Source of the DNA: Neoaquamicrobium microcysteis
Lineage (GTDB): Bacteria > Pseudomonadota > Alphaproteobacteria > Rhizobiales > Rhizobiaceae
Length of the DNA: 64,000 bases
Direction of reading: 5' to 3'
NCBI RefSeq assembly: GCF_008180155.1
Contig: NZ_VSZS01000061.1
Span: forward strand, 1 to 64,000
Translations under genes and position numbers: made by a program
Shown here: one piece after another, positions 44,127 through 52,589 of the stretch
How the letters are laid out: every line of letters starts with the position of its first letter
Position numbering within the stretch: position 1 is the first letter of the stretch
Notes under the pieces: generated by a model
Database searches by the model: none
What the model saw: the letters and a program-made list of their open reading frames with translations, nothing else
What the model was told of the DNA's origin: nothing

Positions 44127-45632
44127 ATGAAGGCCAGAGTAACCGCCAGCGCCTCATACACAATCGGCGACATCGACAAGCGGCTTTATGGCTCCTTCCT
44201 CGAGCATCTGGGTCGAGCGGTCTACACCGGCATCTATGAGCCGGGACATCCGGCGGCCGATGCGCAGGGGATGCGTACCGACGTGATCGAGCTGGTAAAG
44301 GCGCTCGACACCCCGATCTGCCGATACCCCGGCGGCAACTTCGTCTCCGCCTACAATTGGGAGGACGGCATCGGGCCAAAGGAAGATCGGCCGAAGCGCC
44401 TCGACCTCGCATGGCGCACGACCGAGTCGAACCAGGTAGGCATTCACGAGTTCGCGGACTGGGCGGATAAGGCCGGCACCGACATGATGCTGGCGGTCAA
44501 TCTTGGCTCGCGCGGCCTGGATGAGGCTCGTGCTTTCGTCGAGTATGTAAACCATCCGGGAGGAACATACTGGTCGGATCTTCGAGCCAGGAATGGCCGG
44601 AAGGAACCGTGGAACTGCCGCCTGTGGTGCCTCGGCAACGAAATGGACGGGCCATGGCAGGTCGGTCACAAGAGCGCTGCCGAATATGGCCATCTGGCCA
44701 ATGAAACAGCCAAGGCGTTGCGCGGCCTCGATCCGACGCTGGAACTTGTCGTGTGTGGCTCGTCACATTCGAACATGCCGTCCTATCCCCAATGGGAGGC
44801 AACCGTTCTGGAGGCGACCTACGACCAGATCGACTACATCTCCCTGCACATGTATTTCGAGAACTACGAGAAGCGGACGGACGAGTATCTTGCCCTGCCG
44901 CTGAAGCTGGACCGATACATCAGCACCGTTTCCGGCGTGATCGACTACGTGAAGGCGAAAAGCCGCTCGAAGCGCGACGTCAGGATTTCATTCGACGAAT
45001 GGAACGTCTGGTATCACGAGCGCAAGCAGGACGCCCAACGCATGCGCGATTGGGACTGGCCCGAAGCCCCGCGTCTTCTGGAGGACATCTACAATTTCGA
45101 GGATGTTCTTCAGGTGGGTTGCATCCTCAACACCTTCATTCGCCGCTGCGACGTCGTACGCATCGCCTGCATCGCACAACTGGTCAACGTCATTGCGCCG
45201 ATCATGACCGAACCGGGTGGCCCAGCCTGGCGACAGACCATCTACTGGCCGTTCATGCTGGCATCCAGATACGGACGCGGGACGGCCCTGCAACTCGCGG
45301 TCGAAGTGCCCTTCTACAGCGCCGCCGTTGCCGACCACGTACCTTACCTCGATATCGCAGGGGTCCACGACGCGGACAGCGGCACCCTGACGTTCTTTGC
45401 GGTGAACAGACACGCCACGGAGATGCTGGAGGCGGAGCTGAGGCTGGACGGGTTCAAGCCCAGATCAGTTGAACACACGATCATCAAGCACGACGACCTT
45501 GCAGCCACCAACACCAGAAGTGCCCCCGATAATGTCGCACCCAGAAAAGGCGAGGGGGCTTCACTGTCGGGCGGCGGCTTGTCGCTGGCGCTGCCTCCGC
45601 ATTCCTACTCGATGGTTCGCGTGCAGCTGTAA
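44127..45632 (+). CDS. GH51 alpha-L-arabinofuranosidase
   Basis: This 501-residue enzyme has the GH51 pattern: FLEHLGRAVYTGIYEPG near the N-terminus, CRYPGGNFVSAYNWEDG, the acid/base Glu172 in LGNEMDG and the nucleophile Glu291 in FDEWNVWY, followed by a C-terminal beta domain. It releases L-arabinose from arabinan or arabinoxylan fragments. No signal peptide is seen, so it acts on imported oligosaccharides in the cytoplasm. The ABC importer that follows 114 bases downstream is the likely supplier. GGGGAGGG precedes ATG 44127. Confidence 0.93.
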   Translation: MKARVTASASYTIGDIDKRLYGSFLEHLGRAVYTGIYEPGHPAADAQGMRTDVIELVKALDTPICRYPGGNFVSAYNWEDGIGPKEDRPKRLDLAWRTTESNQVGIHEFADWADKAGTDMMLAVNLGSRGLDEARAFVEYVNHPGGTYWSDLRARNGRKEPWNCRLWCLGNEMDGPWQVGHKSAAEYGHLANETAKALRGLDPTLELVVCGSSHSNMPSYPQWEATVLEATYDQIDYISLHMYFENYEKRTDEYLALPLKLDRYISTVSGVIDYVKAKSRSKRDVRISFDEWNVWYHERKQDAQRMRDWDWPEAPRLLEDIYNFEDVLQVGCILNTFIRRCDVVRIACIAQLVNVIAPIMTEPGGPAWRQTIYWPFMLASRYGRGTALQLAVEVPFYSAAVADHVPYLDIAGVHDADSGTLTFFAVNRHATEMLEAELRLDGFKPRSVEHTIIKHDDLAATNTRSAPDNVAPRKGEGASLSGGGLSLALPPHSYSMVRVQL

Positions 45633-45746
45633 AGTCCATATCCGTACTTCAGATACATACCGCTATGTCGGTTGAAGTGTTGGTCGTTTAGTGTAGCATG
45701 GTCGTGCGACAGCGGATCGAACCGCGGCAAACGGGAGGAGACAGAC

Positions 45747-47021
45747 ATGCACTTTCGCAGGTTGATGGCGACCGCGCTGGTCGCAACCGGTGGCCTTTGG
45801 GCCGCCTCAGCCCATTCCGAGGAGACGGTCCTGTGGTGGGATTTCCTCGGCGGCGGCGACGGCGTGCGTATGAAACAGATGATTTCCGACTTCAATGCGG
45901 CGCACGCGGGCACGATCAAGATCGATGCCACCACGCTGGAATGGGGAACGCCATTCTACACAAAGGTGCAGACTTCAGCGGCGGTTGGCGAGGCGCCCGA
46001 CGTCATGACCTATCACGCAAGCCGTATTCCGCTCGCTCTCACCCAGGGCGTCCTGGATGAGATCACTGCCGACGACTGGTCGGCGATGGGGCTTTCGCAG
46101 ACCGACTTCGCGGAAGCGACCTGGGACGCAGTAACGAGCGACGGCAAGCAGTACGCCGTTCCCCTCGATACGCATCCCATCGTGCTCTACTACAATCGCG
46201 ACCTGCTGAAGAAGGCCGGCGTGCTCGGTGACGATGGCAAGCCCACGGGCCTGGGCAGCGGCGAAGAGTTCACGGCCATGCTGCAGGCGCTGAAGGACGC
46301 GGGCGTTCAGTTTCCTCTCGGCAGCGTCACGGCTAGCGGCGACTTCATGTTCCGCACGATCTATTCGTTCATGTGCCAGCAGGGCGGAGAACTGATGACC
46401 GGCGACGAGTTCCTCGCGGGGGATAACGCCGACAAACTCACCAACACGCTCGAACTCCTGCAGCAGTGGACCAATGACGGCCTGCAGTCGAAATACACCG
46501 ACTACCCGGCAACGGTCGCCCTGTTCACGTCGGGCGAAGCCGCGATGATGATAAACGGCGTTTGGGAAGTCCCAACGATGACGGACCTCGCAGGGCAGGG
46601 CAAGCTGTTCGATTGGGGGGCTGTCGAGCTGCCCGTCGTATTCGACAAGCCCTGCACATATGCCGACAGCCATTCCTTCGCCATCCCGAAGAACCGGGGC
46701 AAGGAAATGTCGGCGGAAAAACGCGCAGCCGTTCTCGAGGTCATTTCCTGGATGGAAAAGAACTCGCAGTTCTGGGCGACTGCGGGCCATATCCCGGCAT
46801 ATGGGCCGGTGACGGAGTCGGCCGAGTACAAGGCGATGGAGCCGAACGCGACCTATTCGACGCTGACGGCGAACATGATCTTCGATCCGAAGTCGCCGCT
46901 CGCCGGCATCGCGGGGCCGATCTTCGACGTGATGTCGACCTATTACGTGCCGACCTTGAATGGAGAAATGGACCCGGCCGAGGCTGTGGAGGGCATAAAG
47001 GAAGAACTTAACGCGCTCTGA
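45747..47021 (+). CDS. carbohydrate ABC substrate-binding protein
   Basis: This 424-residue family 1 binding protein has a signal peptide (MHFRRLMATALVATGGLWAASAHS) and the motifs LWWDFLGGGDGVRMKQM, VPLDTHPIVLYYNRDLLKKAG and FTSGEAAMMINGVW. It lies directly after the GH51 gene and before two permeases, so arabino-oligosaccharides are a reasonable ligand. GGGAGGAG precedes ATG 45747. A hairpin follows its stop at 47038-47062. Confidence 0.9.
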   Translation: MHFRRLMATALVATGGLWAASAHSEETVLWWDFLGGGDGVRMKQMISDFNAAHAGTIKIDATTLEWGTPFYTKVQTSAAVGEAPDVMTYHASRIPLALTQGVLDEITADDWSAMGLSQTDFAEATWDAVTSDGKQYAVPLDTHPIVLYYNRDLLKKAGVLGDDGKPTGLGSGEEFTAMLQALKDAGVQFPLGSVTASGDFMFRTIYSFMCQQGGELMTGDEFLAGDNADKLTNTLELLQQWTNDGLQSKYTDYPATVALFTSGEAAMMINGVWEVPTMTDLAGQGKLFDWGAVELPVVFDKPCTYADSHSFAIPKNRGKEMSAEKRAAVLEVISWMEKNSQFWATAGHIPAYGPVTESAEYKAMEPNATYSTLTANMIFDPKSPLAGIAGPIFDVMSTYYVPTLNGEMDPAEAVEGIKEELNAL

Positions 47022-47037
47022 GCGTACCGAGGTCACC

Positions 47038-47062
47038 GGGAGCCGTCCTGATGGCGGCTCCC
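47038..47062 (+). other. intercistronic hairpin after the binding-protein gene
   Basis: GGGAGCCG (47038-47045) pairs with CGGCTCCC (47055-47062) around a 9-base loop. It lies in the 58-bp gap before the first permease gene and lacks a T-run, so mRNA stabilisation or partial termination is more likely than full termination. Confidence 0.55.
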
Positions 47063-47079
47063 CGTGCGGAAAGATCAGT

Positions 47080-47964
47080 ATGCTCAAGGATCGACGCAGG
47101 GATATTCTCGTAGCGCTGATGATGATCGCTCCGTTCTTGGCGATCTACCTCCTCGTCTTCGTGTATCCCACCATTCAGATGTTCCGCGTTTCCTTCACCG
47201 ATGCGCCTCTTATCGGTGATGGAGAATGGGTGGGTTTGGCGAACTACGCCAGACTCGACAACGACCCGCTGTTCCGCCGCGCCGTCTGGAACACTTTCTA
47301 TTTCGTCGCCCTTACCGTTGTACCCGGAACGCTGATTGCGCTGGCAATCGCCCTGGGCGTTGCGCGGCTCACCGGGCGCCTCCAGGCGATCGTCCTCGCC
47401 TTCTTCTTTCTTCCGTACATACTGCCGGTCTCGGTCGTGTACCTCATCTGGGACTGGACGCTGAATTTCCAGTTCGGCATCGCGATGCACGTTCTCGACT
47501 GGCTCGGCATCGACCGCGTACCAGTCACCAAGTCGGCAAGATGGTTCATGCCGGCCATCGCCTGGGTGACGATCTGGTGGACCGCCGGGTTCTCGATCCT
47601 GCTCTTCCTTGCCGGGCTGAGGACCATTCCGGTGGAAATCTACGAGGCGGCCGCGCTCGATAGCGCGAACCGTTGGACCGTATTCCGTCGCATCACCTGG
47701 CCGCTTCTGAGCCCTGTCACCGCATTGGTGCTGACGATCCAGCTTATCCTGCAGCTGAAGATTTTCGATCAGGTCTACCTCTTTTCTCAAGGGGGGCGAC
47801 CCAACGACAACATGGTGCTGGTCTATTACATCTTCCAGCGCGCGTTTCAGCAGAACCAGGGGGGGCGCGCAGCAGCAGTCGCCGTCACGTTGTTCGTGCT
47901 TGTGGTGGTCGTCTCCGTTCTGAAATTCCAGCTTCTGCGCTACGCGGAACGGCGGCGCCAATGA
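47080..47964 (+). CDS. carbohydrate ABC permease (MalF/UgpA type)
   Basis: This 294-residue protein has six membrane helices and a coupling helix YEAAALDSANRWTVFRRITWP, in which the usual D-G-A has become D-S-A. It pairs with the next permease, whose ATG overlaps its stop by four bases (ATGA). Both serve the importer encoded with the preceding binding protein. Confidence 0.9.
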   Translation: MLKDRRRDILVALMMIAPFLAIYLLVFVYPTIQMFRVSFTDAPLIGDGEWVGLANYARLDNDPLFRRAVWNTFYFVALTVVPGTLIALAIALGVARLTGRLQAIVLAFFFLPYILPVSVVYLIWDWTLNFQFGIAMHVLDWLGIDRVPVTKSARWFMPAIAWVTIWWTAGFSILLFLAGLRTIPVEIYEAAALDSANRWTVFRRITWPLLSPVTALVLTIQLILQLKIFDQVYLFSQGGRPNDNMVLVYYIFQRAFQQNQGGRAAAVAVTLFVLVVVVSVLKFQLLRYAERRRQ

Positions 47965-48803
47965 CCGCCCTGGCAGCGCAACGATGGAACTTCTGGGGTG
48001 GCGTACTCACCGTCGTCACCATTGTTTGTGCGGTGTTGTGGGCGTTCCCGCTGTACTGGGCGGTCGTGTCGTCGATCAAACCCGAGCACGAGGTGGTCCG
48101 GCCGTATATCGAACTTTGGCCGGAGACGCTGACGTTCGAGCACTACATCCACGCCATTACAGCCACACAGATCGGTACGTGGTACATCAATTCGATCGCG
48201 GTAGGCGTCGGCGTGACGGTCATCTGCGTGTTCACGTCGATGTTGTCGGGCTACGCGATCTCCCAGCTCCGGTTCCCCGGCCGGACCGCCCTGTGGTGGT
48301 TGATACTCGCCTCCTTCATGGTCCCCGGCCAGGCGCTCATCATCAACCATTTCGTGCTGGTGGCCGATCTCGGTCTCATCAACACCTGGGCGGGGATCAT
48401 GCTTCCCCAACTCATCCACCCCGTTCTCATCATCGTCTACAAGCAGTTCTTCGATCAGGTGCCTCGCGACTTCCGCGAAGCGGCCGTCATGGACAACGCC
48501 TCCGAATTCACAATCCTGTTCAAGGTGTATCTTCCGATGAACTGGGGCGTCACCACCGCACTGTCGATCGTGTGCTTCATCTGGACGTGGAATGCGTTTC
48601 TCTGGCCGTTCCTGTCGGTCACGCGAACGGAGATGATGACCGTCACCGTGGGGATCACGCAGGTCAACGACGCATTCGGCATCTACTATGCGCGTGAGCT
48701 GTCCGCCGCGGTGCTTGCCGGCCTTCCGGTGGCGCTCGCCTATCTGTTGTTCCAGCGCAAGGTGACCGAGGCGATCACTCTGTCGGCCGGCATCAAGGGG
48801 TAA
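47961..48803 (+). CDS. carbohydrate ABC permease (MalG/UgpE type)
   Basis: This 280-residue permease has six helices and the coupling motif FREAAVMDNASEFTILFKVYLP, ending AITLSAGIKG. ATG 47961 overlaps the previous permease gene. No ATPase gene follows on this strand; the matching ATPase is encoded convergently at 48934-50007. Two hairpins lie in the 130-bp gap after it (for example GGCAGCC/GGCTGCC at 48821-48839) and may end transcription. Confidence 0.9.
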   Translation: MTALAAQRWNFWGGVLTVVTIVCAVLWAFPLYWAVVSSIKPEHEVVRPYIELWPETLTFEHYIHAITATQIGTWYINSIAVGVGVTVICVFTSMLSGYAISQLRFPGRTALWWLILASFMVPGQALIINHFVLVADLGLINTWAGIMLPQLIHPVLIIVYKQFFDQVPRDFREAAVMDNASEFTILFKVYLPMNWGVTTALSIVCFIWTWNAFLWPFLSVTRTEMMTVTVGITQVNDAFGIYYARELSAAVLAGLPVALAYLLFQRKVTEAITLSAGIKG

Positions 48804-48933
48804 GCCTCAATATCGCGAAAGGCAGCCGAACTGGCTGCCGCGCATACTCGCCGGAGAGGCGCGAGTGGGCAGTGCGACCGCCCCCGGGCCAGGAAGGCCT
48901 AGGGGCGCTTTCGGGCCGAAAAATCGTCACGCG

Positions 48934-50007
48934 TTAGCGAGAATGCCAGGCCGCGCCATCGGGGCCGAACAGATGGAGGGCGGCCGTGTCGAAGGCAAGC
49001 CTTACCTCAGATCCGGGCTCGACGGTCGAAAGCCCGGCATCCTGAGCCGTAACGTTGGTGCCGTCAGCCAGACGGACGTGTACCAACGTCCGCTCCCCAA
49101 GTCGTTCGACCACTGTGGCCACGCCCGTCGTATGCCCACCATCCGCGACGATTGACAGCGCTTCGGGCCGCACGCCCAGTTCGAACCCTTCCCCCGAGGG
49201 CGGCGTACCTTGAAGTCGGATCAACGCACCGTCGGCGAGCCGCGCCTGGGGCAAGTCGCCCGCGGCCGAGATCGTGACCGGCAGAAAATTCATCGCGGGA
49301 GAACCGACGAACCCGGCGACGAATCTCGATGCGGGACGGGAGTAGACCTCCATCGGGCTGCCGATCTGCTCGATCCTGCAATCGTTGAGGATGACGATGC
49401 GATCGGCGAGCGTCATCGCTTCCACCTGATCGTGCGTCACATAGATCATCGTCGATTTCAGGCGTTGATGAAGCTCGGCCAATTCCACCCGCGTACGCGC
49501 GCGCAGCGCGGCATCAAGGTTGGATAGGGGTTCGTCAAAAAGAAATGCTTTGGGCTCTTTGACTATGGCGCGTCCGATCGCAACGCGCTGCCGCTGCCCG
49601 CCCGAGAGCTGTGCAGGTTTGCGCTGAAGCAGCGCTTCCATCTCAAGCATGCGGGCGGCCTCGTCGATCCGCTCGCGGATGACGCTGCTCGGGACACCGA
49701 CGTTTCGCAAGCCGAAGGCCATGTTTTCAGCAACGGTCATATGCGGGTAAAGCGCATAGTTCTGGAACACCATCGCGACGTTACGCTTTCCCGGGTGCAG
49801 GGTCTCGCAGCGAACGCCATCGATCGTCAGCGCACCTTCATCGATGCTCTCCAGTCCGGCGATCATGCGCAGCAAGGTCGTCTTGCCCGAACCGGAGGGC
49901 CCCAGAAAGACGACAAGTTCCCCGGAGCCTACGTCGAGGCTGACGTCACGGATGACCTCGACGCTGCCGAAGCGCTTCCAGACACGAGACAGCGAGATAT
50001 CCGCCAT
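48934..50007 (-). CDS. ABC sugar transporter ATPase (UgpC/MsmK type)
   Basis: This 357-residue ATPase has Walker [10 protein letters not shown], signature LSGGQRQR, Walker [17 protein letters not shown] and a C-terminal TOBE-type domain (GVRPEALSI). It is convergent to the binding-protein/permease operon that lacks its own ATPase, and is the probable partner. ATG 50007 ([14 protein letters not shown]) is the family start. It follows the GntR gene on the same strand after about 60 bases. Confidence 0.9.
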   Translation of the reverse strand: MADISLSRVWKRFGSVEVIRDVSLDVGSGELVVFLGPSGSGKTTLLRMIAGLESIDEGALTIDGVRCETLHPGKRNVAMVFQNYALYPHMTVAENMAFGLRNVGVPSSVIRERIDEAARMLEMEALLQRKPAQLSGGQRQRVAIGRAIVKEPKAFLFDEPLSNLDAALRARTRVELAELHQRLKSTMIYVTHDQVEAMTLADRIVILNDCRIEQIGSPMEVYSRPASRFVAGFVGSPAMNFLPVTISAAGDLPQARLADGALIRLQGTPPSGEGFELGVRPEALSIVADGGHTTGVATVVERLGERTLVHVRLADGTNVTAQDAGLSTVEPGSEVRLAFDTAALHLFGPDGAAWHSR

Positions 50008-50067
50008 GGAGCATTCCTCCCTTTGCTCCATCATTCCGGATAGATATCCGCTGTCAAGGTTCAATAG

Positions 50068-50871
50068 CTAAGTCGTTTCACCAGACGGCTTGGTTCGAAC
50101 CGTTTCAGCCTCGTCGGCACGCCGCTGCCAATAGATCGTGGCCGTGTCGCGGTTCAGCCCCAGCATCTCTTCCATTTCCGCTCGCGCCCGAGCAGCGTCG
50201 CGGTCGCGTATCGCTTCGGCGACACGGATATGACCCTCGCGACTTACGGGCTTGTCATCCACGATAAGCACGCCGAACTCGTAGGATATTCGCAGGACAC
50301 TCAGGATGATGGGGCGCATCTGCCTCATGATGAGATTGCCGGTCGCCTCCAGGATCATGGAATGGAAGCGGCAATCGGCGGCGAACAGCGTTTGGATGTC
50401 TCCTTCGTCGGGATGCATCGCATTCGCGGCTTCCAGCAGGATCTCCACCTGTCCCGGGGTCGCCCGTTCCGCTGCCGCCGCCGCCGCTGCCGGCTCGATG
50501 ATGCAACGGAGTTCCGTCGTCTCCGCGAACATCTGCGCGACGCGCGGATGCTCGGGCGCGTGCCACGAGGTGACGTCCACGTCCAGCAGGCTCCATTCCT
50601 CGATCGGCCTGACGCGCGTGCCGTAGCGGCGCGCCGTCTGTACGAGACCCTTGCCTGACAGCACCTTGATCGCATCGCGCACCGTCGCGCGGCTGACACC
50701 GAGAGAAGCGGCCAGCTCTTCCTCCGTGGGGATCGTCTGTCCCTGGGGGTACTCGTCATTGACGACCCGTCTGCCCAGTATCTCGACGACCTTCTTGGTG
50801 GTTCCGGTAGGCAGCGATGCGCCGAGCTGAAATGGCAGCTCTATCGTTGCGCGGTTTTGGGTATCGGCCAT
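50068..50871 (-). CDS. GntR-family regulator (FCD)
   Basis: This 267-residue FadR-type regulator has a winged helix (SRATVRDAIKVLSGKGLV) and an FCD domain with CRFHSMILEATGNLI and REGHIRVAEAI. It is divergent from a TRAP operon across 136 bases and followed by the ABC ATPase gene, so it could link both transporters. A TCTTTA-N9-TAAAGA repeat lies 20 bases upstream of its start. Confidence 0.88.
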   Translation of the reverse strand: MADTQNRATIELPFQLGASLPTGTTKKVVEILGRRVVNDEYPQGQTIPTEEELAASLGVSRATVRDAIKVLSGKGLVQTARRYGTRVRPIEEWSLLDVDVTSWHAPEHPRVAQMFAETTELRCIIEPAAAAAAAERATPGQVEILLEAANAMHPDEGDIQTLFAADCRFHSMILEATGNLIMRQMRPIILSVLRISYEFGVLIVDDKPVSREGHIRVAEAIRDRDAARARAEMEEMLGLNRDTATIYWQRRADEAETVRTKPSGETT

Positions 50872-50890
50872 CAGATAAATCCGATTAAGT

Positions 50891-50911
50891 TCTTTACATA
50901 TGATCTAAAGA
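50891..50911. promoter_or_regulatory. inverted repeat between GntR and TRAP operon
   Basis: TCTTTA (50891-50896) and TAAAGA (50906-50911) flank CATATGATC. The site is 20 bases before the GntR start and about 100 before the divergent TRAP binding-protein gene, suitable for autoregulation. The arms are short, so chance is possible. Confidence 0.4.
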
Positions 50912-51007
50912 CGAACATGATCCATTCCAAGGCGCACGCTGCGGATGGGAGGAGCCATTTGGAGTGTGCGACTCTGCCAGTAGCAATTGGCCTAACGGGA
51001 GGAAAGC

Positions 51008-52027
51008 ATGAGAATTCGCACTTTAGTTGCCGCGGCGACGCTCGCCTGCGCAAGCGCTGTCGCCCTTTCCGCGAACGCGATGGAAATCAAGTTCGGCATA
51101 GGCGTCGCGGAAGGCGACTACCCGGAATACAACGCCCTTGTCAGATTCAAGGAATACGTCGAGTTCAAGACTAACGGCGAAATCACGGTCAGGCTGTTTC
51201 CCGGAAACCAGCTTGGCGGTGAGCGGGAGATGATCGAGCAGGTGCAGCAGGGCAGCCTCGAGCTCACTTTCCCGGCCGATGGCGCAATGGCGGGCTTCTA
51301 TCCACCGGTTCAGGTGTGGTCGATCCCCTATGTTTTTGAAAGCGCACCGGTTGCATGGGAGGTGATCAACGGGCCGTTCGGAGCGGCGATGCGAAAGGAC
51401 ATGCTGGAGCAGACCGGTATTCGAGCACTGGCATTCTCTCAGAACGGCTTTCGGTCATTCACGAACAATGTCCGGCCGATCATCGAACCGTCCGACATGT
51501 CGGGTATGAAGATACGGACGATGGAAAGCCCTGTATTCATGGAGATGGTGAACTCGCTTGGCGCCACCGCCGTGCCCATCAGTGGCGCTGAAGTGGTGAT
51601 GGCGCTGCGCCAGGGCGTCGTCGATGGTCAGGAAAACCCGCCGGCCGTCGTCTACAGCGGCGGTCACGGCGAGGTGCAGAAGTACTATACGCTCAACGAA
51701 CACGTATTCGGTCTCCACGTCATCATCGCCAACAACGACTGGTTTGAATCCCTCGAACCCGGTCACCAGCAGATCATTCAGGATGCGGCCCGCGTGATGG
51801 CCTGGACCGAGAACCTCGAGAAGACCGAGGGAGACTGGTTGTACAGCCGCAAACTGCAGGAAGAACTCGGCATGGAAATCCATGTCTCGTCACCTGAGGA
51901 AAAGGCGGCGTTCCGCGAAATTACCCAGGATCCCGTCGTGACGTTCATTCGTTCGAGGGTCGGTGACGAACTGGTCGACGATCTGTTGGCGGAAGTGGAA
52001 AGCGCCAAGGCCCGGCTATACGACTGA
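51008..52027 (+). CDS. TRAP transporter substrate-binding protein (DctP-type)
   Basis: This 339-residue protein has a signal peptide (MRIRTLVAAATLACASAVAL) and DctP hallmarks: LFPGNQLGGEREMIEQVQQG, MKIRTMESPVFMEMVNSLGATAVPI with the ligand-binding Arg, and VDGQENPP. The DctP/SiaP type binds organic or sugar acids. GGGAGGAAAGC precedes ATG 51008. It starts the operon DctP-DctQ-DctM-dehydratase; a strong hairpin at 52041 follows it. Confidence 0.92.
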   Translation: MRIRTLVAAATLACASAVALSANAMEIKFGIGVAEGDYPEYNALVRFKEYVEFKTNGEITVRLFPGNQLGGEREMIEQVQQGSLELTFPADGAMAGFYPPVQVWSIPYVFESAPVAWEVINGPFGAAMRKDMLEQTGIRALAFSQNGFRSFTNNVRPIIEPSDMSGMKIRTMESPVFMEMVNSLGATAVPISGAEVVMALRQGVVDGQENPPAVVYSGGHGEVQKYYTLNEHVFGLHVIIANNDWFESLEPGHQQIIQDAARVMAWTENLEKTEGDWLYSRKLQEELGMEIHVSSPEEKAAFREITQDPVVTFIRSRVGDELVDDLLAEVESAKARLYD

Positions 52028-52040
52028 TCGGGGAAGGCAG

Positions 52041-52064
52041 GCGGCTGGCCGACCAGCCAGCCGC
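52041..52064 (+). other. intercistronic hairpin after dctP
   Basis: GCGGCTGGC (52041-52049) pairs perfectly with GCCAGCCGC (52056-52064) around a 6-base loop, in the 52-bp gap before the small-permease gene. There is no T-run. It is the fourth binding-protein gene in the window followed by such a hairpin. Confidence 0.6.
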
Positions 52065-52079
52065 CGCCGGCGCGAAATC

Positions 52080-52589
52080 ATGGCAAACAATTTCGCAAAG
52101 AGAGCGGCGAGAACGCTCGCCCGCACGACAGAGGTCGCGGCCACTATGCTGCTGGTCGTCGTGACCTGCCTGAATCTGACGCAGGTCATAGGGCGTTACG
52201 TCTTCAGCACCGGCTTCAACTGGACCGAAGAACTCATGCGCTACCTGATGATCTGGCTCATGATGCTGGGTTCGGTCGCCTGCATCTTTCGTGCCGAGCA
52301 TATGGCCGTCGAGACGCTGGAAACCCGCGTCGATCCGGCCAAGGCGCGGCTGGTAAAGTCGGCGCTCTATACCGTCGCCGCGATCTTCTGCGTCTTTGTG
52401 CTCGTTTATGGCTGGCCTCTGGCGCTGCGCAATGCCGCCCAGGTTGCGCCCGCATCGGGGATACCGATGATCTACCCTTACATGGCATTGCCGGTCGGCG
52501 CCGCGCTGATGCTGGTCCAGATCGCGCTTTCGTGGGTCGTCGGCTTCGAGCCTGATCAAACTACAGACGACCGGGAAGGTGCATCATGA
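52080..52589 (+). CDS. TRAP transporter small permease (DctQ-type)
   Basis: This 169-residue protein has four hydrophobic segments and the DctQ core IGRYVFSTGFNWTEELMRYLMIWLMMLGSVACIFR. ATG 52080 gives the usual N-terminus; the ribosome site is weak, so translation may depend on the preceding hairpin or on reinitiation. Its stop overlaps the large-permease ATG (ATGA). Confidence 0.9.
   Translation: MANNFAKRAARTLARTTEVAATMLLVVVTCLNLTQVIGRYVFSTGFNWTEELMRYLMIWLMMLGSVACIFRAEHMAVETLETRVDPAKARLVKSALYTVAAIFCVFVLVYGWPLALRNAAQVAPASGIPMIYPYMALPVGAALMLVQIALSWVVGFEPDQTTDDREGAS

Noticed and set aside
48821-48859. Hairpins after the second ABC permease as an intrinsic terminator
   Set aside because: Stems are present but no T-run follows, so a Rho-independent terminator is not claimed.
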